This document shows positions 11,893 to 20,995 of a stretch of DNA of 64,000 bases, piece after piece. The stretch lies in the NCBI RefSeq assembly GCF_035222375.1, contig NC_085889.1:496001-560000 (forward strand), written 5' to 3'. The notes under the pieces were generated by a model. It searched no databases, was not told the DNA's origin, and saw only the letters and a list, made by a program, of their open reading frames with translations. The stretch comes from Podospora pseudocomata. Taxonomy: Eukaryota > Ascomycota > Sordariomycetes > Sordariales > Podosporaceae. The position numbers and the translations under genes were made by a program. Position 1 is the first letter of the stretch. Every line of letters starts with the position of its first letter.

Positions 11893-13221
11893 CTAGTTGT
11901 TCTTTGAAACCCCCCTCACACTATCCTCCATCTTGGCCATGGCTTCCTCATTCTGCCGCGTCAAATCCGCCTCGTTGGTGAACCGCCCAGCCTGTGTAAA
12001 AAAGACCCTAGCCTTCTTCGGGTCCTCATGGATATCCCTCTCGGCAAAGGCATAAGCGCGTCCAAGCATTCTCGCCACGTTAACAACATCCTGAGACCTC
12101 GGCCGCCTAACAGCATCATACGCACCCAGTGCCGCCTCAATCTGGCTCGGCTGCTTCACCCTCTCAAACAAATGATCCAGCACCGCAGCATCCTCCAACG
12201 CCTGCGCGGCCCCATTCCCAGCAAACGGCAGACTAGCATGAGCGGCATCCCCCAGCATGGCCACCCTCCCCTTGAAGTACACCGGCGCATTATCATGATC
12301 CCCCACCGCCCAGCTAGCCGACGTGTCCCTCGCCACCAGATCCACAATGGCCCTCGCCTCCGGAGTGTAGTCTTTATACAACCCGACATCCAACTCTTTT
12401 CTTCGCCCCTCATCATTCCCCTTCCCAGGCCCGTCAACCTCCTTCTCGCCCAACGCCGCCCCCCTGACGGCAACCCCAGCGCTCAACCTCGTCCCCTTGT
12501 TCATCGGTATGCAATTCACATGCCCCCTCGGCCCAAGCAAAATCGGGACCGTCCTCGTAAACCTCTCCTCCACCCCGGCCTCGATCGCCTCCTTGGTGGT
12601 AACCACCGTCCGATAAACCTGCCACCTGTCGTGATTAACCGGGTGTCTCGCCGGATGGTCCTCCCCAACAACATAACCCCTAACAACCGAACGTATCCCA
12701 TCCGCCCCCAAAACACAATCCGCCTCCCCCTTTGTCCCATCCCCAAACTCAAACTTGACCTTCTCCTCCTCCTCCTCCTCCCAAATCTTTGTCAGTCTCT
12801 TCCCAAAGCTCACCTTCTCCCCCGGCACCAACCCGAGCAACCCAGCCAACAGGTCCGCCCGACTGACGCTCTTTCGTCCCTTTGCCCTCCCCAACTCGGC
12901 GACCGGTTCTTGGTCAGCTCCCGTGTTGGCGTGAGGCCCACAAGCAAAAAAGATGTCAGTCGCCATTTCCGCTTCCGCATCCTCACCGATGTTGATCGCC
13001 TTGTCGAGGTAAGCCTGGTGGACCTCCGGTCCAAGAAGCGCCATGGCCGCGAGGGCGTTGCGGTGGAGGGCCAGGCCGGCGCCGACGTCGGAATGGGCAG
13101 GGACGGCTTCGTAGACGTGGATGTCGAGGTGGGGTTTTTTGACGAGGGCGGCGGCGAGGGAGAGGCCGGCTATGCCGCCTCCCATTATGGCTATGGAGAG
13201 GGGGTGATGGGTGGAGCCCAT
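11893..13221 (-). CDS. FAD-dependent monooxygenase (salicylate hydroxylase-like)
   Basis: Single-exon, 442-aa aromatic-ring-hydroxylase-type flavoprotein. It has the dinucleotide motif GGGIAGLS (from residue 14), an FAD/NADPH 'DG' motif GADGIRSVVR and the 'GD' motif MLGDAAHASLPFAGNG (Asp325). These are the three hallmarks of group A flavin monooxygenases. I start at the ATG at 13221 because the dinucleotide fold begins 13 codons on; an upstream extension in the same frame has no fold. A short Glu-rich run (about 175-182) is unusual but lies in a loop. The gene is convergent with the upstream monooxygenase, with 96 bp between the stops. With the PKS it forms a compact cluster, where it may hydroxylate the product (inference). 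Confidence 0.92.
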   Translation of the reverse strand: MGSTHHPLSIAIMGGGIAGLSLAAALVKKPHLDIHVYEAVPAHSDVGAGLALHRNALAAMALLGPEVHQAYLDKAINIGEDAEAEMATDIFFACGPHANTGADQEPVAELGRAKGRKSVSRADLLAGLLGLVPGEKVSFGKRLTKIWEEEEEEKVKFEFGDGTKGEADCVLGADGIRSVVRGYVVGEDHPARHPVNHDRWQVYRTVVTTKEAIEAGVEERFTRTVPILLGPRGHVNCIPMNKGTRLSAGVAVRGAALGEKEVDGPGKGNDEGRRKELDVGLYKDYTPEARAIVDLVARDTSASWAVGDHDNAPVYFKGRVAMLGDAAHASLPFAGNGAAQALEDAAVLDHLFERVKQPSQIEAALGAYDAVRRPRSQDVVNVARMLGRAYAFAERDIHEDPKKARVFFTQAGRFTNEADLTRQNEEAMAKMEDSVRGVSKNN

Positions 13222-13706
13222 TTTGATGATGGTGGTGGTGGTTTGTTGTTGTGATGAGGGAAAGGAGAATAAAGCTGGCGAGTTTTCAAGGTGATGATGA
13301 GGGATTGGAAAAGGGGGAAGAGAGTGGAAGGGCAAGCGTCACGTGTCAGAGACAAGAAGCGAGTACCGTTGCCCCTTTTCCTCAACGGGCCCCGAAGGGG
13401 GGGCAGAGTCATTCATTCACCTAGCGTTGCTCCGGGAGGAACGGAGGAAATGATGAGACCGAAAATCGTGTTGATAAAAGCTACGGTGCTTCAGTAAGGC
13501 AGTCTCGTCTATCCAATCCGAATTCCAAATGCTGTCGTCATGTCGTGTCCAAAACCACACCATCTGTCTGCCAAATCGTGTCCGAAGAATGTTCTGTCAA
13601 ATTTCCCCACAAGATCACACCAACCGAATCTCCCATCTCCAAGAGAAAACCCCCCTAACCTGATCATCAACCCCGGAAGCCACCGTGGCGCGGCCTCCGC
13701 CGCGAT
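13222..13706. other. Intergenic region
   Basis: Promoter of the salicylate-hydroxylase-like gene (reading left) and the 3' flank of the next minus-strand gene. Nothing gene-like is seen. Confidence 0.5.
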
Positions 13707-14955
13707 TCAAGCGGTAAACTCATCCCCGGAGTTCTCCACCTTCTTCGGGACCATGGCCTTTCTGTAATCGCCAAGTCAGCATTCTCCATCACCGCCACCG
13801 ATCGTAGATGTTCAAGAACACTCACAAAACCTTATCCGCATCCTTCTCCTTGAACCTCACCTCAACCTCGGCATTCCCCACCAAAGCCTGCATCGAAACC
13901 TTCCTCTCCGTCGCCCCCCCACACCCAGGAGCCAAACCCCCCTTCTTCCGCGACGCCATCTGCCCCGGCTTCCCTAAAGGCGAGCCCCAAAAAGCATCCT
14001 CCTCCTCCGCCCTCCTCCCCCTCCCCACAGGCGTAAGGGTAGGAACAGCATCCTGAGCAGCAACAAACAACTCCGGCTTCTTGGGAGTGGTAGCGGCATC
14101 AATAACACTCTGATAATACTCCTCGTCCTCACGAGACGGACCAGGGACGTGGTTGTTCTTGCTCCGCGCAGGCCATGGAGACGGAGACGCAGGACGGGGG
14201 GGAGGAGGGGAAGGAGGCGGCTTGTTGGCGTAGCGCTCCCGCTCCATTTCGCGCAATCTGATCGCCTTGGGAGCTTCCTCCTCTGTATCCTCGACGACTT
14301 GGTCCTGCGCTGCGTCGTGGTAGACAGAGGCCGCGACCGGCTCAGACTTTGCGCCGAGGGAGGGGCTTGTGGACAAGGTGGTGGGGAGACGGATGGGCCA
14401 TTTGCCGAGGGCCGCGAGGCCGTGGGGGACGGGCTGGGGAATCAGAGTCGCGCGGATGTAGTGGTAAAGAAGATCACGGTCTTCTTTGGGGAGGGCGGCG
14501 ACGCGGGGTAGGTTGGCGGTTTGGGAACGGGCCTGGGTGAGGATGTATTTGATGGCATCCATGTGCTTCTTGTTGAAGTGAATGCGCCAGGCGATGCTGT
14601 TCTTCAAGCGGTCGGCTGTGTCGATGTCTTCGGGGTAGTTTTGGAAGGTGATCTCGATGAGGGTTCCGTTGCCGATGATGGAGTCGTCTTTGTCGACGTA
14701 GTGGTAGTACACTTGGCGGTTTAGGGAGGGGAGATCATCCTCCTGAAAGGAGATGGCGAGAAGGACGTGAGACTGGTCCTTCTCGAGGTTGCAGTAGACA
14801 GACAAATGACCCTTGCTTGCACGGCGACAGAGGGTAGTGTCGGGGCGCTGCTGGCGGTGCCATTCGGATTGGGGGCCGACATGGATGAAGCTGACTGTGT
14901 TTGTGGGGAAGGAGATGAGGTAGGGAGGGACGAAGCTCCCAAGTGGTTGGTCCAT
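13707..14955 (-). CDS. Hypothetical protein, two exons, disordered C-terminal half
   Basis: I do not recognise the family. Exon 1 is 14955-13826, then a 64-bp intron (GTGAGT..ACAG), then a short last exon 13761-13707 that adds KAMVPKKVENSGDEFTA; total 394 aa. Without splicing the frame stops immediately after the donor. The first 170 residues look globular, with alternating hydrophobic strands, many aromatics and a helical KKHMDAIKYILTQARSQ stretch. From about 200 onward the protein is proline/serine-rich and charged, with a PPPSPPPPRPASPSP tract. No signal peptide or membrane segment is seen. It is divergent from the GH18 gene across 699 bp. Probably nuclear or cytosolic, but its function is unknown. 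Confidence 0.7.
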
Positions 14956-15654
14956 GGTGAGAAGGGTGTGGTGTCCTTGCTGTGTGCAGATGAAGTGAAG
15001 GGTGCTGATGATGGAAGTGACGGATTGGCGTCTCGTTTAGTGGACGGAGAGGGGAGAGTCTTATACTTGAGAATCCTTCATCATTTTGCAAGTCTAACAG
15101 AGGTGGGTGTGGCCCATGACGGATGTTGGCAAAGATAGAAAGCAGGGAGATCCGCAGCCATCCTTTGCTTCCAACCCACCACATCGTGGTACACCTCAGC
15201 GGATAGAAGCCTACCAATGGCGGAGTTGCAGGCGTATATGCTAGACAGCTTTGTCGATGTCAAAGCAGGACAAACACCTGAACCTTTACGACTACTACAG
15301 AAAGGGTGTGGGATTTTAAGCTCACTGACGTCATGTGGGATTTTCACTCACGACCATCACGTCGACCTGCCTTCACAAGACAAACGGAGTCTAAGAGTTC
15401 AAGAGATACAGTGAGCATCCACAAAAAGACAGCTGATTACTGAAAGAATTGGCTTCACAGCATGTGGAAACGTTGGGGAAAAGCCACAAAAACAACTGGT
15501 GAAAACTTTGTGACCACATAAATGCAACCTTCTTTTTAATTTTTTTAATTTTTTTGTCTTTTTTATTATTTTTTATAAAAAACGGAAGCCCTCACACTCT
15601 TTCATTCTTCACTCATTCATCCTACCCAGCATCACACCGTCGAGTGCATGTACG
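14956..15654. promoter_or_regulatory. Divergent promoter region
   Basis: Shared upstream region of the hypothetical gene (left) and the GH18-type gene (right). A strong T/A-rich patch at 15530-15582 (T runs and TTTTTTATAAAAAAC) lies about 75-125 bp before the GH18 ATG and is a likely core promoter. No coding sequence is supported. Confidence 0.5.
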
Positions 15655-16797
15655 ATGAGGTGGCTATCTTTCTTCACCGCGATGCTTGCATCACTCGCCC
15701 CCATCACCACCGCAGCACCCCGTCCCGCGGCCGTGTCCCACAACCTCGCACCTGCCCTCCTCCCACCAGACCAATCGGAAATCCCCAGACTGGTCCTCTA
15801 CTTCCAAACAACTCACGACTCTCTAGGCCGCCCCATCTCTATGCTCCCCCTCGTAACAGTCAAACACATCGCCCTCACCCATCTAATCATCTGCTCCATC
15901 CACATGCACCAAAACGGCCACCTCCACCTCAACGACCACCTCCCCTCCCACCCCCGGTACAAAACCCTCTGGACCGAAGCCTCCATCATGAGATCCTCAG
16001 GCGTCAAGGTAATGGGCATGATCGGCGGCGCAGCCCCCGGCTCCTTTTCCCGCTCCACCCTCGACAGCCCCTCCGACCTCACCTTTGACCACTACTACCG
16101 CCAGCTCGCCTCCTTCATCAGGCGGTACAGCCTCCAAGGCTTGGACATCGACGTCGAGCAGCCCATGTCCCAGGGGGGGATCGCCCGGCTCATCCTCCGT
16201 CTGCGGTGGGACTTTGGCCCCGATTTCATCATCACCCTCGCCCCCGTCGCGAGCGGGCTCACCAACGAGTGGGGCGGGCTCAGCGGGTTCGACTATCGGG
16301 TTTTGGAACGGGATTATGGATCTCTTATCAATTTTTACAATGCTCAGTTCTACAATGGGTTCGGGTCGGTGCATTCGACGTCTCACTTTGAGAGGACGGT
16401 GGATGAGGGGTGGGATCCGGAGAAGATTGTCATCGGGCAGTTGACTGATCGGGGTGTGCATCAGCATGTTTCGCTGAACAGGACTGTTGTGCAGCTGAGG
16501 AGGAAGCTGGGAGTTATCGGGGGGATTATGGGGTGGGAGTACTTTAATGCTTTGCCGGGGGGGGCAGACGCGCCGTGGGAGTGGGCGCAGGTGATGACTC
16601 AAATCTTGAGGCCGGGTCTGGTTCCCGAGATGAAGATTGCAAAGGACGATGCGATCATGCTGATGGAGACGTGGGTGGAGAGTGCCTGGCCTGGGGCGGC
16701 GGTGATTTGTGCGAGTGTGGGAGGTGCTGGCAATGAGGCGTGCGCAGCCGAAGCGGGTAGGCCGAATGTTGATTACATGGCCATGGTAAATGCCTAG
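15655..16797 (+). CDS. Secreted GH18-family glycoside hydrolase
   Basis: Single-exon, 380 aa. The N-terminus is a signal peptide (MRWLSFFTAMLASLAPITTA, cut near AAP). The GH18 catalytic signature appears as GLDIDVEQ, giving Asp164, Asp166 and the acid Glu168. An upstream strand VKVMGMIGG fits the usual SxGG strand, and FYNAQFYN resembles the substrate-binding Met/Tyr strand. The length and the compact barrel without carbohydrate-binding modules fit the small fungal GH18 group that includes endo-N-acetylglucosaminidase-like and short chitinase-like proteins. I cannot separate these, so activity on chitin or N-glycans is left open. A second ATG at 15648 is out of frame. Confidence 0.85.
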   Translation: MRWLSFFTAMLASLAPITTAAPRPAAVSHNLAPALLPPDQSEIPRLVLYFQTTHDSLGRPISMLPLVTVKHIALTHLIICSIHMHQNGHLHLNDHLPSHPRYKTLWTEASIMRSSGVKVMGMIGGAAPGSFSRSTLDSPSDLTFDHYYRQLASFIRRYSLQGLDIDVEQPMSQGGIARLILRLRWDFGPDFIITLAPVASGLTNEWGGLSGFDYRVLERDYGSLINFYNAQFYNGFGSVHSTSHFERTVDEGWDPEKIVIGQLTDRGVHQHVSLNRTVVQLRRKLGVIGGIMGWEYFNALPGGADAPWEWAQVMTQILRPGLVPEMKIAKDDAIMLMETWVESAWPGAAVICASVGGAGNEACAAEAGRPNVDYMAMVNA

Positions 16798-16977
16798 CAG
16801 CCCGAGGGGAGTCACATAGTATGTATGTTGTTTGTCCAGCAGTTTTTGTTTGCAGTGGTCAGTGTACTATCTTTTGATCCCAACACTCTCGTATCAATCA
16901 TAGGTCCGGTTCTCGATAAGGTCCACACCAGCAACCACCTCATCAACAGGATATGCTTCCCCCCTCCCCGGTCCAAC

Positions 16978-17146
16978 ACTATCTTCGCTGTCAACCCTTG
17001 CCCTTTCCCCCCTTTCCCTTCCCTCCCTTGCCCTTGCCCCCCTTTCCTTTGCCACCACCCTTCCCTTTGGCTCCTCCCTTTCCTTTCCCACCACCCTTTC
17101 CTTTCCCACCGCCCTTTCCTTTCCCTCCACCTTTGCCCTTGCCAAG
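16978..17146. repeat. Pyrimidine-rich degenerate tandem repeat
   Basis: CCTTTCC/CCACC-type units repeat about 15-18 bp apart across this stretch; the minus strand encodes the Gly/Lys tail described above. The purine/pyrimidine strand asymmetry is almost complete, so copy number may vary between strains. Confidence 0.75.
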
Positions 17147-17440
17147 CTGACGAGGGTGAACGGCTTGACGACGTTAGCTAACCTGTGCTTCTCGTGGAAC
17201 AAGACAAAACATACCTCTACCCACTAGGGACCCATGCTCGGTTTCATCCACAATCACATCAGCCGACAACGTGTCGTCAGCAGGGAGGACGACAGGCGGC
17301 GTTCCGGTCTCGTTGACCTCGGCGGGAGCAGCGTCTCGGAGCTGGAGCTCTTCTGATTGGGCTGGGATGCGGTGTCCAGTTGCGATGCTGGACAAAAGAA
17401 GGGCCGCGAGCGCGGTGGAGAGGGATCTTGCGAGTTGCAT
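16991..17440 (-). CDS. Small secreted protein with 50-residue Gly/Lys tail
   Basis: Exon 1 (17440-17215) encodes a signal peptide (MQLARSLSTALAALLLSSIA) and an acidic propeptide-like part with an LRDAAP site that resembles Kex2-type cleavage. A 51-bp intron (GTATGT, branch GCTAAC, acceptor AAG at 17164) leads to exon 2 (17163-16991), read as VHPRQL followed by 50 residues that are only Gly and Lys plus one Ala, then a stop; total 132 aa. A CAG acceptor 17 bp further on would instead give an Arg/Trp/Gly-rich frame. I prefer the Gly/Lys frame because the repeat GGGKGK stays perfect to the stop. A strongly cationic secreted tail could bind polyanions such as wall polymers or nucleic acids (speculation). 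The family is not recognised. Confidence 0.55.
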
Positions 17441-17899
17441 TTTTTGTTGTGTGGGTTTTGATCTGAGGTGTCCTGCACCTGATATTGACAAACAATATGA
17501 ACAAGAGATGATGGCCAGCAGTCAATGCCGTCGTAGAAGAGAACGAAGTGAGTGTGGTGAAGAAGCGAAAACGAAAACGAGAAGGCAAAACCAGACATGA
17601 CCACCACTTATACCACCACCGAAACCCTTTGCCTCCAATCCCAGGCATCTCCAGTCGAGCGGATCATCGCCTCCCCGGGTTTGTCCTCCGATCGTCAAGA
17701 CCAATCGCTTGGCGACGTGGCGCTCCCCCGAACATCTTGACAGTTTGGTGGCGTCTTTCTTTTTCTTGTTTTGCAGGAGTCCATGTTTCGTCGTGGGCCT
17801 TTCGAGCGCGTCAATGAGTCGCGCAAGAATGCAGGGGGTCGGATGCCGGTCTGAACCTGAAACTCTGTTTTTGGAGGTCTGTGAACTCAAAGTCGCTCT

Positions 17900-18480
17900 G
17901 CCATTTCCACCGATAGTAAGTAATAAATCTGCCGCGTCTACTTGTGGCTGGGTAATTTGTCGCGGGATAAACTTGGCAGAGAGCATGTCAGAGAAATCGG
18001 TATGCATTCCATCATAGTCGTGTGGATCCTCTGGATCAAGATACACCACCCGAATCTTTTCTAGGTTGGTCATGTGTCTCAACACATTGTCCTCCAGCCC
18101 CTTGAACAGCTTCCAATGCCTGTCCATCTCCAGTTCCAAGGGCAGAGTGGAGTGATTCACTTGCGTATCCTTGCGAGTCTATCAACCTGATTGTCTACAA
18201 CCCGGGTGCCTTTTGATGTGCAAATCGAAGGGCTTTGAGGTAAAATTTGCCACCTGACTCGTTTGCCCCCAGGGAAGCCCCGTGGAAAGGCCCAAACAGT
18301 TCGTCCCAAAAATCGTAGTTTCCTGGATCATTTGAGAGGGAGGTTTGTATGGGAAGTGGATGGCGATGTGTTGTACAAATCTTGCATTGGGCCCAATCTG
18401 TCTGAAGAAGAGCTCGATTGCTGGAAAACGCGTATCTCGTAAAGGTTTATCCAACACCTTTCTTCTTCGGTAATGTCGCT
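17900..18480 (-). pseudogene. Decayed copy A of an F-box/2EXR-like gene
   Basis: Minus-strand fragments in different frames read as one protein in pieces. RFPAIELFFRQIGPNARF and HIAIHFPYKPPSQMIQ resemble the 'shared FL..IGP..R..I..L.I.FP' core of fungal F-box/2EXR-type proteins. They are followed by WKLFKGLEDNVLRHMTNLEK and IRVVYLDPEDPHDYDG. Frame changes and lack of a start show it is no longer a gene. Its partner copy B lies less than 1 kb to the right in the same orientation. The family assignment is from memory of the pattern and is tentative. Confidence 0.45.
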
Positions 18481-18799
18481 GAAACAGAACAGGATATCAT
18501 GAAAGGAAAACTTGTTTTTCGAGTAGAAGGTCTGTGTGGCTGTGAAATGGCGGCGCTTCGACTTTCGAAAGCTTTGTGGGTTTCTTGCGCCTGTGGACGG
18601 GTTACAGCCGAGCAGAATCCTTCGCAACCTCGCCAATGTACAGTGGACGGTGTATGACGAGGAGTTTGGAGAATATCATGAGCCGTATCTCGGCCGGGAA
18701 ATGCAACAAGCTTGTTGCGATGAAGATGATGAAGATGAAGAAGATGAAAAAGTTGAGCAAATGCTGGGAACAAATCAAGGTTCACATGTGGGCCAAAAC

Positions 18800-19400
18800 G
18801 CACGCTACGGCAACGTCACGTGATATATTTGGGTACCTTGATCATTCCACCTCAGTTTGGCACGTGAAACACGAAAGTCGATGAACCACTCATCGCTGGG
18901 TAACATGTGCCACAAACTGTCGCCCCTGATGAAGAGGAGGTCGCGGCGCTCGCTGACGGTCTTGATCGTTCCCGGTTGCAAAAGCGTCTGGCGCCGGTAT
19001 TCCTTTCTGTAGCTATATACCCACAAACACATGCTCCAGCTGGGTCATCTTGCTGAACAGTACCTCGTCCAAACCTCTGAAAACCTCTGCGTGTCGGGCC
19101 AACTTGTCCTCGGTGCGGAGAGAGTAGGTTCCATCATGAAATCCTCCGAGTCGACTATCTGGATTGTCCTGATTTCAGGGGGCAGCCTCATATGCCCCGT
19201 TGAAGGGTTTGGAGGTAATGCCTGCCACCTTTTTGGTTGCCTCCCATCCAAACTCGGTTGCGATTCTCCAGGTGGTGAGGAGGTCCGTGTGGGAAATGAA
19301 AGATGATGTAGTCTTGGGCAGCGGTGAGGCATGCCCAGAGCAGGACCGTGAGGTTGGAGAGGAAGAGTTGGTTGTTCATCTTGATGGTGATCAGACGGCG
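18800..19400 (-). pseudogene. Decayed copy B of the same F-box/2EXR-like gene
   Basis: The minus strand reads LPPEIRTIQIVDSEDF, then AEVFRGLDEVLFSKMTQLEH and VFVGI before a stop. The middle piece aligns with copy A (LFKGLEDNVLRHMTNLEK), and FHFPHGPPHH resembles the FP core of copy A. The two are tandem paralogues, both broken. No intact parent is present in the window; the intact F-box-like gene at 56.2-57.5 kb is not visibly a close relative. Confidence 0.45.
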
Positions 19401-19850
19401 CGAACAGTGTATGCGGAACGGCGTACCCTGTCCTGTTGAAGGTTGTGAGAGAACTTGTGGAAACCCGTCAGTATCTAGCTGGCATCGTGAATGCTATTTT
19501 GGATCGTTCCCTTGTCAAGCAGGAGCTGGAGAGTCGTTACACAGAACTTGAGGAAGAAGCTCCTTACCCAGCAGGGTACGGGTGCCACGTGGAGACGGCA
19601 CATCAACATTCTCACTTTCGTATCTGCACCTGGTCATATGGACGACGGCTAGCCTCGCGGAGTGAAGGTGTTTAACCGCCAATGCCTCGAGCGAGCCATG
19701 TGTCTAGTAAATGTTGATCAAATTGATCAGCAATGGCCAGAGAGACCAAAAAGGCACCGGCAGTAAAGGTATCTTTTCACACGAACGTCTCAAATTGAAC
19801 ACCCTGTGTTCTATCCCTAGGCACTCTCCACACATCACGCCCTCCCAAAA

Positions 19851-20768
19851 TCAAACCTCCTCTCCATCCAACACCCTCGTAAAAATATCCAAATTCCCCT
19901 CATACGCCACCCTCGGCTCATACACCGCAAACGTCACCCCCCTCCACCAATTCCCCGCCCCCCCAAACTCCTTCTCCCTCAACACCTCCAACCAGCAGTG
20001 CGCCACATCCTCGGGCGGGTTCTTGAAAACCCCACACCCCAACGCGCCCAAGATGATCCTCCTATGCCTGTACGCCGCCGCCAGCCTCAGCACAAGCCTC
20101 ATCTTCTTCTTCGTCATGTCCCTGTCAAAGTCCCTGGCAAAGTAGCTGAAAAACTCCGGTTCGCCAGGGGCGTGCTTGTCATACTTGATCTGCATCGTCG
20201 GGGGGGAGTGCACAGCTGCAACGCTAAAGACAGAGACCACCTTTGGGTCCGCTACCACGTCCCGGAGTGGGATCAGCCCGTGACCCCTTTCATCGGCCTC
20301 ACGGATGACGAGAACGTAAGGCGAGTACAGCGCCGCGGCGGTGTACTTGTCCGGGCTGATGGGGTAGAGCTCCCTCTTCAGGCTCAGCGACAGACTAGAC
20401 CGGTAGCAAATCGCCTCCTCCTGCGCCATGGCACCGTTCTCCCAACCCCCACCCGGTCGGCTGTCGTTCGCAAAGTTGATCACCGCCGGGAGGGGACTGT
20501 GAGCAGGACTGTCGTTCTCCGTTTTGAGCACGGCCATCTCCCGAATGGCAGCATCAAGAGTGTCCATATTCACAACTTTGATCTTGGCCTTTCGCGCAAA
20601 GTTCGGGCAGAGGTTGGGGTCAAGACGGGGAAACGACTCGAGAGTGAACTTGCGGGCTTTCGCCGCCTTTGCCATCAAGGATCCGTCGGCTTGGAGTCCC
20701 GTGAGATACTTGGGGAGGACGAGCTTGGTCTGGTCTGCGGCCGTGCGCAGCTGGTCACGGGTGCTCAT
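19851..20768 (-). CDS. Microbial-type poly(ADP-ribose) glycohydrolase (DUF2263/TIGR02452-like)
   Basis: Single-exon, 305 aa from the ATG at 20768 (an in-frame start 12 codons upstream is possible). Residues 98-125 hold the PARG signature: FANDSRPGGGWENGAMAQEE, the GGG loop followed by the QEE catalytic glutamates (116-118). A later VAAVHSP and a conserved ILGALGCGVFKNPPEDVA complete the macrodomain-like fold of the bacterial/fungal PARG family. Predicted to hydrolyse poly(ADP-ribose) or remove ADP-ribose in the cytosol or nucleus. Length and motif order match intact family members. It lies head to head with nothing; its 5' side faces the next minus-strand gene's 3' end. Confidence 0.88.
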   Translation of the reverse strand: MSTRDQLRTAADQTKLVLPKYLTGLQADGSLMAKAAKARKFTLESFPRLDPNLCPNFARKAKIKVVNMDTLDAAIREMAVLKTENDSPAHSPLPAVINFANDSRPGGGWENGAMAQEEAICYRSSLSLSLKRELYPISPDKYTAAALYSPYVLVIREADERGHGLIPLRDVVADPKVVSVFSVAAVHSPPTMQIKYDKHAPGEPEFFSYFARDFDRDMTKKKMRLVLRLAAAYRHRRIILGALGCGVFKNPPEDVAHCWLEVLREKEFGGAGNWWRGVTFAVYEPRVAYEGNLDIFTRVLDGEEV

Positions 20769-20995
20769 CTTGCGTTCTGGCCAGGCTAGGAACGAGGGTG
20801 GCACGTGTGGCGATTTTATCGCTGTCGGTGCCGGGCTTGCCGGTACGAAGGGCGGGATAAGCCGTTCTAGTTGAAGGGGCGCTGGTACAGTCTGTCCTGG
20901 CCTCGTTGGCTTTGAGACAGCCGTCGACGTTGGGCGCAGAATGGGATTTAATTTGGCTGCTATGGCCAGTCATGTTAGTCGACACATGCACCACC

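Noticed and set aside
12028-13254. 408-codon plus-strand open frame
   Set aside because: It is exactly antisense to the salicylate-hydroxylase-like gene, with Arg/Pro/Leu-rich composition and no domain; a codon-bias shadow.
15997-16815. 272-codon minus-strand frame
   Set aside because: Opposite the GH18 gene, His/Pro/Arg-rich with no motif.
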